From Apteryx mantelli (taxonomy: Eukaryota > Chordata > Aves > Apterygiformes > Apterygidae), in NCBI RefSeq assembly GCF_036417845.1, contig NC_089980.1, positions 63,982,501 through 64,046,500 of the forward strand: 64,000 bases of DNA. The letters are read 5' to 3'. The translations under genes and the position numbers were made by a program. The notes beneath the pieces are model-generated. The model saw nothing but the letters and a program-made list of their open reading frames with translations, was not told the origin of the DNA and did no database searches. Below, piece by piece: positions 28,091-39,324 of the stretch. How positions within the stretch are numbered: the stretch's first letter is position 1; the number at the start of each line of letters is the position of its first letter.

Positions 28091-31000
28091 CTGGCATCTG
28101 CTCACTGCCATTTTTTTCTTTTTTATAGCATTGGAAACTTGATTTTCCTTGCTATTTTTAAGAATTTGGCTCAGCATTTTGTAGGCTCGGGCTTTGCAAC
28201 TTATTTGCTGTTTGACTTTGTCGGTTCACTCTGTAACACAGCTTGCACATCTGTGAAATGGATGTCAAAAATATCTACCTATCTGTGAAGGAAAACTATT
28301 AATAAAGTCTTCAAATGGAAGTTACTGGTATGACTGACTGTCTGATGAAGGAAGCTGACGAGAGGTGTCTACTGATAGATCACAGACGTGAAAGATTGCA
28401 GAAGGATTCAGGTTTTTGTGAAACTTTCAACACTGAGGTGAGAATGAGCATCCTGCCCTGTAGCATCCTAACCAAGATAATACTTTGAGGGTAAATAATG
28501 CCGTCATAAGCACCCCAACTGCAGTTGCTGCTTAGTTTTCTGAGTAAAGTATGATGTTTTGGAGCACAAAGGGGTCTTAACTGCTCTCACCTGCAAGAAC
28601 TCTTAAAAATGCACTAAAAGTCTGAGAATGAACTAGGAAGGAAGAAATTCAGAATAGTATTACTGAACAGTTGAACAGACTTAGCAATAGTGGGGAAGCA
28701 TTGGAAATTAATGCCACCAGTACATCAAAACTTTTAGGCTTTCAGCTCTCCATTTCTTAGGCATTTTCAATGACATTCCCCTGGCTAGAGAGTGAACTGT
28801 ATTGTAGATGGTCTGGATTCATAGGTCATTTGTGTAACTCCAATTTGGGCAATGTTTTGTTGTGATTAGTTTTAGAAGAACATGTGGAATGAACTCATTT
28901 AAAACTAACTAAATGAAGCATGCTTTTGATAATCACATGTTCTCTCTAGTCATGCTTGAATTTATCTGCCCAATTATCTTTAGCAACAAACATTTCCAGA
29001 TTGCTTCTGACTTGTCTATTAAAATATACTTGTTCCTAATCAAAACTTTGCATAACCTACTAATCACTTTGTCAGCTGCAACTAGCCATATAGAGGTGGC
29101 AAAATTCAGGGAAAAATAAAATTTCAATTACATTTTTATCTAACCATGTATTTTTTGATGGGCATATCAACAACAGGGAGGGAAAAGGATAAACTCAGGA
29201 GAGCTGGACAGAGCTCCCAAAACTGTAGTCAGGTTTCTAAATAATTGCACATGAGAAAGGGTAAGCAAAGGCCCTTATCAAGACATGTTCCCATGTGCTT
29301 TTCTGTGTAGGACTGAAGCAATTAATTTCAATTCACACTCAGTGAACAATTATATGAAAGTCAGAGAGCAGCAATCCCAGAACTATTTTGTAATGTGGAA
29401 AAATCAAAAAGACCCCTTTTCTTCACTTAAAAAATATTACCTACCATTCTAAGCTTGCTGTGTTGCCTTACTGCATTAGTTTATTACTAATGACTTGCAT
29501 GACAGTTGCACCCATGTGCTTAGAGAAGTCTCAAGCGCTGGTTTGTATACATGATCATACGCATCGTCTAACATGTAGTCTTGCCTGAAATCTTACAGTG
29601 CCAGTCAGCAGGCCAAGAAATACCATTATTATTTGTATTCCTCAGCCTGGGGATTAATATATGGAGAGATCAGGGCTGTCAGAAGTTCTGTACTTCTTCA
29701 TTCACTGGTAGATTGTCATAAGCACACAGAAGTCATGATTTCAGAGGAATTTGGATGAACATAGCACAGGCTTGCGTGGTAAAAGCTGCAAGGTCAGATC
29801 CTAGTTTATCATTTAATGACAGTCAGAGACCTAGCTGTATGCGCACAGGATGGGTCCAGCAGTACTAGTAGATAAAACTTACTGAGAAAGAAACAGTAGA
29901 CATTTTCAAAGTTTTTTTTTTTTCATTTAGCAATGCATGGTTCACTGATTAAAATATTCATATTCTGTAATAATTGCATAATACTTGTTAAAGGCATGAT
30001 GAAATGGGAAAGTGATAGCAGTCATCAGTCAGTAGGGAATCAGCAAGGTAAGGGGGTGTAATAGAGGAGTTTCTCAGTATCTCATCATCATAATAAGTGT
30101 TTTTGCCAGGGGTAGCTATATACTAGACTAGAACTTTTGTCTGTTTGTTACTTCTTCCTCTAAAAGTGCATTGCAGAAATTTGAGGAGCTGCAGTGAGTG
30201 GACTAGCATTTTAGGTTTGTGTATTGCTCTGAAATATATCAAATGGTGATTCTAAAAAAAAAAAAAAGAAATATATGCTTTAAAGCATAATAATTATGGG
30301 ATTTATAATGTACAATATAAAAAGGCCCCTCTAAGATATTTTAACATGATTTTGGGTTGGCTTTCTTACAGCACGGATTAAAAGAGGACATCTAAAGACA
30401 GAGTAGGAAAAAAGGCAAGTAGTTATATCTATCCCTGACTGTGTTTCCCTTTAGTCCCAAACCCATCTGAAATTGCTTGGGTCAGGCCCTCTGGTCTTTG
30501 CTCAGGCACAGCTTGTGTTGAAATTGAGGATTAAATGTCTGACTTTTATAATAATCACCAACTGCAGTGGAATCACAGAAGACAGGAATTTGTTTCCTAG
30601 ACCTGTATTTCTAGTTTCATAAGTGATTTCATAAATGCTATTGACTGTCTATGCATTCAGACTCTAGTTTGCTGATGTTCAGAGAATGAATGGGAAACAT
30701 CTGGAGATAAGAGCCTACTTCAAAACCATTTACTTCCTTGTTAACTGGTTAGGAGGTAGGATTTTAGCATTGTTTAAGAATCTTAACTCACAGATGCTAA
30801 TTATAGCCATATGAAGCTAATCTCTCCATTCCTCCCGTATAGTCAATGAAAAGTGAGAACTCCTTCAGCATATCTGGTACTGGCTCTGAACCACCCTGGA
30901 AAGTAGCTTCCTTCTCTTCACTGCACATAGAGGGAGACAGTGGAGATTACCTTCACAGCTTTTATGCATACATCCATAGATGGTGTTAAGAGAAAACATA

Positions 31001-31125
31001 GTTAGCAATGTAACATTTCTAGTTAGATCCATTCACCTGCATCCATTTCATTCAAGACTTTATTTAAGATTTATAGAAGTGAGGCTAAAACATTCACTTA
31101 TATGCAAGGAACAAATAAGTATGAA

Positions 31126-31148
31126 GTTCAGTTCATATTGAACTGAAC
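31126..31148. repeat. Perfect inverted repeat, 10-bp arms, 3-nt loop
   Basis: GTTCAGTTCA and TGAACTGAAC flank TAT. The right arm core AACTGAACATACAT recurs once more about 30 bp downstream, so the locus combines an inverted and a direct repeat. Confidence 0.85.
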
Positions 31149-34100
31149 ATACATGTTTGATTCATATAGAACTGAACATACATACAACTATGTAAATACT
31201 GAATATATATACAGCTATTTCTGGGAAACAGATCCATCAAAAATTTTTCAAGAACAGAAAAAGATGAAAAAATCAAGTCATTTTCATGAGCAAAAATTTG
31301 GGAAGACACTAAAAAAATCATAAGAGAAGTACAACCTCAATACGGATGGCGATGAATACAGGTAGAAATTATGCATATTTAATTTCTAGGAGTGGCATTA
31401 CTATGCTTACAGTTAATCATGGTAAGAAAGTTGCTCTAAAAATCTTTTATAAGGTACATATTGAATGTATGCTTATAATGATGCTGATAAAATAACTTCT
31501 AATGAGCCTCCGATCATTAGAAGTATGACACTTTACAAACCAATAAAAGTCATATTCTGTGTCCCCAGAATATTTACATACACCAGTAACCAGCAGGGCA
31601 CATCTTTTAAGCTTAAAATTAAGCCAAATCAGGACACACGGGGAACTGTGAGCAAGTATTGGAGGAAGAGGAGCAACAGCAATAAGATATTGTCAAAGAT
31701 ATTGGTACACACATATTAACAATTAACTTCAGCCATCCTTCATATACTAAATGCAAATATATGCAAACACAGAGGTGCTAGTGACCTCTTTATGGCTTTG
31801 CAGAATGACAATATAGACTTTGAATGAGATGAGAATAGTAAAATAAATGATGTATGCAGTGACTTAGGAAGAATGTAAGAAAGTTGGGATGTCTCCAAGT
31901 GGTGGGGGAGGTTAAGATGGCATCTGTGGAGTCATGGAATTTAATTGGAGATATGAGACAGAATGGAGTAAGAGAAGTCTTATTTATGCTATTGGAAATC
32001 TCTTTAGAGTATAATATGTTAAAGAAAAAAAGGAGAATAAAATAGCAAATAAAGAGATTTGCTTGAAAGCAGGGAAGGGGGATTCAGAAACAAAATATTG
32101 AAGAGGAACTGGGATTGGAAGGAGAACTTGGACAGCATGGTGCCTTTAGAGTCTGAGGAGGAGAGATATGATGCGTGTTTTGGAGGCACTGGAACCAAAG
32201 GATGAGAATGGAGATGCAATTTCATAGCTCAGAAAACAATGACAATTTTTGTTTGTTTTTCTGCCAACATGCACTAGCTCGATTTGGATTCTTCCAGGTC
32301 CCTGTTTAACTGTGATGGGGAAGGCTGGCTGCAGTAAGCTGCAGCACCTGTGAACACAGGGGGTGGCAAATAATGTTGCAGATTTGTCTGTGATTTTTCA
32401 TGCATCATATTAGGAAAACCAGTGTGCGCCGTTCAAGAAGCTGATCTGAGTGGTGCTCTGGATAAACTTGGGAGAGATGTAAGTGAGGAAGAGCCATTTG
32501 TCCTTCTTCCAGGTTCATTGCCTCCTGCCTTGCTCTGCAAGACCCCTTCTTTCATGCAATGTCCTACTGTCTGCTACTTCATACTGCCTGCTGCTTTGTC
32601 CCTAGCCATTCTGCCATTTAACATTTCTATTATTGGTCTGTTCCTGATTTTGCTTAGCATTCCCCCCTCCAAGTCCTCAAACCCTCCACTTTTACTCACA
32701 TTTCTGTCTTTGAGCCTTTGCATCATGTCTGCTCCTGCCACCAGTCCGCATCCTTGTCTGTTTGGAGATGACAAGGCCATAGCAGGCTTGTTTGTTTGTT
32801 TTTGTACAGATGGCCTCACCATGTTAAGTTGCAAAATATGAGAGGGACATTTTCACCAGTGAGAATAGGCAATCTGAATGATTGCACAAGGTCCCCAAAA
32901 ATCTTAAAGAAGCTTTCAGAACTTAAAAATAATCCAACACCTGAATTTCACTGGCATGACCCCTGCATGGAGTCCTCTTTCCATGCTTTTGTTGTACTGC
33001 TGTCTTACTAACAGGAAAAAAAATGTATTTTTATTGATAAACTGAACAGAGGGGAATGATGGTCAAATGTTTAGGCTGCTAACCTGGGACTTTGGAAATC
33101 TCAATTCAATTCTTTGTTCAGATTCAATGTTGTCATGTGATTCTGAGTGGATAATGTTGTTTCTCTGTGCTTCCATGCAGTTTTAAGGGAGTGAGATGGT
33201 TTCCTTTCCTCACAGAAGTGGTGTAGGGATGAATGTACTGAAGATTTTGAAGTGCTCTGTCACTACACCAGTTGGCACTAAAAGTGTCTAAGAAACAGAG
33301 GATGTTTATTACTCTTATCCCAGATGCCTAATGGCAGTCTGGTAGAGTTCAGCAAACATGTTTTCAACATCTTTGTTTAGCATATATTCTCTTTTCTTTC
33401 ACTCAATAGTTGTATTCACATATTCCCTATTCATAATTGCAGAAATATCTTACAATAACTGGCAGGATGGAAAAGGCCCAGATTTATATTGCAGCATGGG
33501 ATAGGTCATTAGAGTGATTTAGATTTATTTCAGCTTTAAATAGGACCGTCAAGTCTATAGCCAAGACAAACATTTTGTAAACATCATTCATATGCTGTAT
33601 GAGTATACATATCACACTTTTGAGGCTCCTGATTTTCTTTCCATTTTAAAAAATGTGAAGGGTGTGAAATACAGAAAAACACCTTGGGCATCATTCCAAG
33701 TCCTTGTATGTTTTATATGACTATCCATTCTGGCAAATGCTGTTGGGACTTCATACAGGTAAGCGAGCTTCAGGGCACTGATGGGGGTCACATTTTGGTG
33801 ACAATTTCTTGTAAATGTTCGTAAGAAGCTATTGGAATTAGTCCAATACCTTGATTAAGAGACTTCTCATTTGGTTTGCACAACATTATGAGGGATAAAT
33901 TATTCTTGTAGAGAGGACCAGTCCAAGAATTACAGACAATCTAAGTTTTCTGCCTCATTTTTGAAGGCTTAAAGCAGACACAGATACTACTTAAAACCTT
34001 GTTCTAACCTGCAGAACTGGGTATGGTTTTCTCTCAATGCAGAAATAGGAGGACTTCAGCATTTTCCCAAATTAAATTAATAAAAAAGTTGATCATGATT

Positions 34101-34496
34101 TAATTCTCTGTGGGAGATGGCTATAAATTGCTGTAGACTTGATTGCTAGAGGAGCCAAACACCAATAATTCTGTAGAAGTCAGTACACAGATACTGCAAG
34201 TAGTCAGAACCCCTAAAAGTATATTTTGCAGATTATAGCCAACAAAAACAAAAATGTATACCTTGAAACAATGAAAAAGTCACATATCCAATCTTCTCGA
34301 TGTAGGCATGACAAGAAGTAAAATTAAATTCCTTTTTAAAAACTAAAAAAAATGAACGAGGACAATGTCTATACTTTTCCAGAATTTTATGATAGTTTGT
34401 CTTTATGCTATTTTTCCTTGATGATCCTTTGAAAGATTGGTAATAAAGTAAAATTGCTTCATAAAACAATTCCCTTCTCATCATGCACACATTGCC

Positions 34497-34512
34497 TTTT
34501 TTTTTTTTTTTC
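34497..34512. repeat. Poly-T run of 16
   Basis: Uninterrupted T homopolymer with no adjoining element recognised. Confidence 0.85.
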
Positions 34513-34871
34513 AGAAGGACTGATAAAAAAGAATTGAACTGTTTGCTCTTGATAAAAATCAATCAGTATAGAATGCTACAAGGACTTTCAAGTGCATTCA
34601 ACATATAAAATATGTCATACTTTGAATATGCCAGCCCTGAGAATGTCTCTAATTTTTAGCCACAGTCATGTTAGCACAACAGATAAAAACAGGCATGTAC
34701 ATAACATGAAAAATTAGCTTTGTAGAGAGCATCTCTAGGCCATCTATAATCCCCAAAATAAAGACAGCAATGACTTCCCCAAAGACCTTGTAGCTACTGG
34801 AGACTTGCACCATTCTGAGCATTTTAGTCATCCTGTTTCACATTGCAAACCCTCTGTCAGCCTTTTAGGAA

Positions 34872-34898
34872 GGTGACAGCAGCCCGGCTGCTGTCGCC
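34872..34898. repeat. GC-rich near-perfect hairpin
   Basis: Arms GACAGCAGCC and GGCTGCTGTC are perfectly complementary around a single C (34875-34895). The stem extends outward past one T/G opposition by two more G-C pairs. A 1-nt loop is sterically impossible, so the real hairpin would open a few central pairs. The flanking block to about 35040 is GC-rich and contains the direct repeat GCGACCAACC twice. Confidence 0.8.
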
Positions 34899-35039
34899 TC
34901 TCCCCCAGCAGAAGAGGACATTGTGCTGACAGGTTGTGGGGGACGTTCAGACTGTCAGGGCTGCCTGGGGGGAACGATGATGTTGCGACCAACCAAAGCG
35001 ACCAACCCCCCAACCCTGGAGCTTTTTGATTGGAGGGGT

Positions 35040-35260
35040 TGTCCCTTGAGGTGCAATTTATTATTTAAATCTGTCAAAAACTCTTAACAAGGAGGCTCAA
35101 TTGCATCATTTGGAAAGACTTTTATGACAAAAGATGAGTCTTTATAAAGGCTGAGCTCAAAGATGTCCAGTTAATACAGTGCCTTAGGTCCTCGGTATCA
35201 TAATTTAAATGGCACTGAAAATGAGCAAGGGACATCTTTCTGTCTTTCTTCCTTCCTTTT
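35040..35260. promoter_or_regulatory. Candidate conserved non-coding element
   Basis: A stretch with AT-rich homeodomain- and POU-like words (TTTATTATTTAAAT, CAATTGCATCATTTGG, TTTATGACAAAAGATG) and no repeats or frames of note. The style resembles vertebrate developmental enhancers. This is a judgement from texture, since no alignment was possible. Confidence 0.25.
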
Positions 35261-35264
35261 TCCT

Positions 35265-35780
35265 TTATTTGGCAATTAAGTCCAGGGACAGGAAGTTTGA
35301 GCTCCAGGCTTCATGACCTTTTTGTGTTGGCACAGCGCTGCCAGCTGCGCCTGTGTCCCCCCAGTCTGGTGCCTGGCCCCACTCCTGGCAGGGGCTGCTC
35401 CCCCAGGACACTGTCCTGGTCCCCCCTGCCCCATTCTGCCTCTGAGGGGGATCAGCCCTCCCAGCAGCAGGCAGGATGGGTATAGGGGGTGGGTCTGGCA
35501 AAATTTTTGGAAAAAAATTGAAAGCACATTGCCTCCCCCTGCTCCAATGACCAGTGCAGTGACTCCAGCTCTCCCAGTTACCCCAGCATCACCCAGGCAG
35601 CAGGGCACGGGCACAGCACCCAGCTTTACTCCCAGCCTGACTGCCAGCCATGCACACAAACCATATCACTCCTGCCTACCCTGATATTAACACAAACCCA
35701 TCAAGTTCAGACCCCCCCCCCCGCCCCTGCACAGCTTTTCTACCACACACATTTGCTCCAGCAGCCCTAGACACCCTCTC
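35265..35780. other. GC-rich segment with C homopolymer
   Basis: C/T-rich on the plus strand with an 11-C run at 35712-35722. Overlapping open frames on both strands (for example 127 codons on the minus strand at 35276-35659, 123 on the plus strand at 35313-35684) reflect base composition and share no recognisable domain. Origin unknown. Confidence 0.4.
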
Positions 35781-35819
35781 CAGCTACTCATAGCCATCAA
35801 AGTTTGTGCTTATCTGTGT

Positions 35820-36480
35820 CTTTCCCTAACACTGTTTGTAGAAGGGCAGATTAACCATAAATTGAAATTAATTGGCATGTAAAATTATTTGAAAAATGCA
35901 AATTAGACCATTAAATCATTTTAAATGTCATGCATAGAACAGCACAAAATTTGGCAGGGAGAAGGGGTGATTATCACAGGTAGGCAGACCAGCAGATGGC
36001 TGAGTACTTGGAAACACTGACTGTGAGAAAAGGAGCTTGCTCATGGCTCCTAGACTGCCTCTTTCCATGTTAATAAAAAACAACTACTACAGTAATGGAA
36101 ATTCCTATCAGTGCTTTTAGCTATACTGTGTAGCCCATTAACATAACAGTGATATTTGCATAACCACAATGCTACCACATACTTATCTCTGCAGGGTCAA
36201 TTTAAACTTTAATGCTTCCAAAGTTGGTAAACGAAAGCTGGGAAAGTAAGTGGTGTTTTTAGTGGGTGAGTAATTACGCCCATTTAGTTTCCATATATAA
36301 GCTCCTACAGAGTGTTTTCATGAATGTTAAGTTTAGCTAGATATCCTGGCAAAAACTATTTGTATGCAGACGCATTTATTATGACATGTTGCATGGTAGT
36401 TCAGGTAGACTATGAGTTGTGTTTATATTTAATCATTTTTTTGGTTCATGCTGTTTGCTGTTCCTTGGTGATCCCATGAA
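35820..36480. promoter_or_regulatory. Candidate conserved non-coding element(s)
   Basis: Contains two octamer (POU) words on opposite strands, ATGCAAAT at 35896-35903 and ATTTGCAT at 36154-36161, a TAATTA homeodomain core at 36271-36276, and long unbroken AT-rich text without simple repeats. Such clusters are typical of developmental enhancers in vertebrate gene deserts. Function is inferred and untested. Confidence 0.28.
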
Positions 36481-36832
36481 TTAGGAAACATTTTAATTGC
36501 AATGAATGTTACGGTCCTTAGTTGACTGGATGGCAACTGTGGGGGAATGTGCGCTGTGCCTGATTAGAGAGCTGCGTAATCCCTATGGCACAAGACAAGG
36601 AACCATAAGCTAAAACCAGATGGGATCAGCCTTAACAAAGAAATCAGGACATTTAGCAGGTGGCAGATGTGTGGAAACTGCCTGTGTAAGAAAGTGCAGG
36701 CTGTCTGAGCGGCAAATACACTGCACTGGGGAGGCTGGACCTGTGTGCCAGGACCCCTGAAATCCTCTCTGTCCCTGACAATCAGTCTGAGCTCAGCCGG
36801 GGCCAAGGCTGCTGGCAGAGCCCGCTCCCATT

Positions 36833-36856
36833 CACAGAATCACAGAATCACAGAAT
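36833..36856 (-). repeat. CR1 terminal 8-bp repeat x 3
   Basis: CACAGAAT three times in tandem on the plus strand, that is ATTCTGTG on the element's own strand. This is the family's characteristic 3' terminus in place of a poly(A) tail. Confidence 0.95.
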
Positions 36857-36919
36857 CGCTGAGGTTGGAAGGGACCTCTAAGATCATCTAGTCCAACCCC
36901 CCTGCTCAAGCAGGCTCAC

Positions 36920-37555
36920 CTAGAGCATGTTGCACAGGATTGCATCCAGGCGTGTTTTGAATATCTCCAGAGAAGGAGACTCCACCACCTCTCTGGGCAA
37001 CCTGTTCCAGTGCTCTGTCACCCTCACAGTGAAAAAGTTTTTCCTCATGTTCAGATGGAAGTGTCTGTGTTTCAGTTTGTGCCCGTTGCCTCGCGTCCTG
37101 TCGCTTGGCACCACTGAAAAGAGTCTGGTCCCATCCTCTTGACACCCTCCCTTCAGATACTTGTACACATTGATAAGATCTCCTCTCAGCCTTCTCTTCT
37201 CCAGGCCAAGCTCTCTCAGCCTTTCCTCATAAGAGAGATGCTCCAGTCCCCTAATCATCTTTGTAGCCCTTCGCTGCACTTGCTCCAGTAGTGCCACATC
37301 CCTCTTGTCCTGGGGAGCCCAGAACTGGATGCAGTACTCCAGATGTGGCCTCACCAGGGCTGAGTAGAGGGGGAGGATCACCTCCCTCGACCTGCTGGCA
37401 ACACTCTTTCTGATGCAGCCCAGGATACCATTGGCCTTCTTGGCCACAAGGGCACATTGCTGCCTCATGGTCAATTTGTTGTCCACCAGCACTCCCAGGT
37501 CCTTCTCCGCAGAGCTGCTTTCCAGCAGGTCAACCCCCAGGCTGTACTGGTGCAT
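36920..37555 (-). pseudogene. CR1 ORF2 C-terminal domain (frame 2)
   Basis: A 211-codon open frame that continues the reverse-transcriptase frame after a one-base shift. It contains the CR1 C-terminal blocks [68 protein letters not shown] and the final [15 protein letters not shown]. It ends about 90 bp before the terminal repeats. It has no internal stop, so the shift at 37556-37560 is the only visible lesion in nearly 1.9 kb of coding sequence. Either the copy is young or the shift is a homopolymer error in the assembly. Confidence 0.93.
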
Positions 37556-38825
37556 GGGGGTTATTCCTCCCCAGGTGCAGGACCCTGCACTTGCCTTTGT
37601 TGAACTTCATGAGGTTCCTCTCCGCCCACCTCTCCAGCCTGTCCAGGTCTCTCTGAATGGCAGCACAGCCCTCTGGGGTATCGGCCACTCCTCCCAGTTT
37701 TGTATCGTCAGCAAACCTGCTGAGGGTGCACTCTGTCCCTTCATCCAGGTCATTGATGAAGAAGTTGAACAAGACTGGACCCAGTACTGACCCCTGGGGG
37801 ACACCGCTAGCTACAGGCCTCCAACTAGACTCTGTGCCACTGATCACAACTCTCTGAGCTCTGCCATTCAGCCAGTTCTCAATCCACCTCACTGTCCACT
37901 CATCCAGCCCACACTTCCTGAGCTTGCCTATGAGGATGTTATGGGAGACAGTGTCAAAAGCCTTGCTGAAGTCAAGGGAGACAACATCCACTGCTCTCCC
38001 CTCATCTACCCAGCCAGTCATTCCATCATAGAAGGCTATCAGATTGGTTAGGCATGATTTCCCCTTGGTGAAGCCATGCTGACTACTCCTGATCACCTTC
38101 TTGTCCTCCACATGCTTGGAGATGGCCTCCAGGATGAGCTGCTCCATCACCTTTCCAGGGATGGAGGTGAGGCTGACTGGCCTGTAGTTCCCTGCGTCCT
38201 CCTTCTTGCCCTTTTTGAAGACTGGGGTGACATTGGCTTTCTTCCAGTCCTCAGGCACCTCTCCTGTCCTCCATGACCTTTCAAAGATGATGGAGAGTGG
38301 CTTAGCAATAATGTCCGCCAGCTCCCTCAGCACTCGTGGGTGCATCCCATCAGGGCCCATGGATTTGTGGGTGTCAAGTTTGCTTAAATGAGCTCTAACC
38401 CACTCCTCCTCCACCAAGGGAGAGTCTTCCTTTCTCCAGACTTTCTCTCTTGCCTCCAGGATCTGGGGTTCCTGAGGGCTGGCCTGAGCAGTAAAGACTG
38501 AAGCAAAGAAGGCATTCAGTAACTCTGCCTTCTCTGCATCCTTCGTCACCAGGGCACCCACCCTGTTCAGCAAACGGCCCACATTTTCCCTAGTCTTCCT
38601 CTTGCTACTGATGTATTTGAAGAAGCCCTTCTTGCTGTCCTTGACATCTCTAGCCAGATTTAATTCCAAACGGGCCTTAGCCTTCCTCGTCGCATCCCTG
38701 CATACTCTGACAACGTTCCTATATTCCTCCATTGTTGCAAGTAACACCAGAGCTCCTGCTAGGAGGATGGGAGGCTCTTTAAAGGAGGTCCACAGGTCCT
38801 CATGGCTTCTAGAGAGGTTGGTCAC
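37530..38825 (-). pseudogene. CR1 ORF2, reverse transcriptase core (frame 1)
   Basis: A 431-codon open frame. Residues from about 32 onward match the CR1 region upstream of and through the reverse transcriptase. Landmarks are the SKKGFF segment (64-69), HKSMGPDG (153-160), [10 protein letters not shown] (212-221), motif A LDFSKAFD with catalytic D285, motif [11 protein letters not shown] (341-350), and motif C FADD (371-374), where F replaces the more usual Y. In life the enzyme copies CR1 RNA at a nicked target. The frame ends just after the HLGRNNP segment because of a one-base shift in a run of five G on the plus strand (37556-37560). The remainder continues in another frame to the left. 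The endonuclease domain is absent. Confidence 0.93.
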
Positions 38826-39235
38826 AGGAGGGGGGGGTCATGTAGCTGGGCCCAGGCACAGCGTGAGGGAGGCCCTCGGGAGGAAGACCAGCAAGGTTGC
38901 CGCGGTTGCCAACCCTCACAACACCCTTGCTTCAAGGAGTGAAGACCAGCAGCAGTCTCAGGTTTGAAGATGTCCTGTAGGCTGAACCACACTCAGAGCA
39001 GACACAACTTAAAAGAACCTACTGGAGCCATAGCTGGTGCTCACTGGAGACTGGTGGTTGCCACTGAAGGTGTTGCTTGGAGGCAGGAGCATAGGGTGGA
39101 GGGAGTCCAAAAATGAGGCTTTTGTTTTGATATCCCTTTGAACTGCCCTTAAGCCTACACTATGTGTTGGTTTAGTAACTTTTTGTACCTTGGCACAAAG
39201 TAACTTTCAGTATTTGCACCTCATTTTCTGACATT

Positions 39236-39238
<3 letters not shown>
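38826..39238. other. GC-rich flank of the CR1, unassigned
   Basis: The first 300 bp are GC-rich (GGGCCCAGGC, GCCGCGGTTGCC) and have neither CR1-like coding nor another family signature that I can name. They may be unrecognised 5' CR1 sequence or an older insertion site. Confidence 0.3.
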
Positions 39239-39240
<2 letters not shown>

Positions 39241-39278
<38 letters not shown>

Positions 39279-39324
39279 TACACACACACACCACACACAT
39301 ACACACACACACATATATATATAT
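39241..39324. repeat. Compound (TA)n-(CA)n-(TA)n microsatellite
   Basis: Fifteen TA units, then CA/TA-interrupted CA units, then a short TA tail. The long alternating purine-pyrimidine tract could adopt Z-DNA or cruciform forms and is likely length-variable. Confidence 0.95.

Larger units (their letters stand above)
28091..34830. other. Non-coding AT-rich DNA, no gene recognised
   Basis: No coding exon or RNA gene is evident. The 139-codon plus-strand frame at 32422-32841 is hydrophobic and proline-rich because of a pyrimidine-rich stretch and shows no domain. The 109-codon minus-strand frame at 34233-34562 runs through a poly-T tract. Small inverted repeats and a poly-T run (34497-34512) are the only structured elements. 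Confidence 0.6.
36831..38825 (-). mobile_element. CR1 LINE, 5'-truncated, well preserved
   Basis: A non-LTR retrotransposon on the minus strand. Its 3' end (left edge) carries three copies of the 8-bp CR1 terminal repeat and the conserved block just inside it (GGTTGGAAGGGACCTCTAAG). The body encodes the reverse-transcriptase part of ORF2. ORF1 and the endonuclease domain are missing through 5' truncation, as in most CR1 copies. Recognisable similarity starts near 38735. The last 90 bp or so to 38825 are open in frame but do not look like CR1, so the true 5' edge is uncertain. No target-site duplication was seen, which is usual for CR1. Confidence 0.95.

Noticed and set aside
32422..32841. 139-codon hydrophobic plus-strand frame that looks like a membrane protein
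   Set aside because: Hydrophobicity follows from a C/T-rich stretch, and an equally long antisense frame exists; no family match.
35276..35684. Overlapping 120-codon frames on both strands in GC-rich DNA
   Set aside because: GC-rich sequence has few stop codons on either strand; neither product shows a domain.
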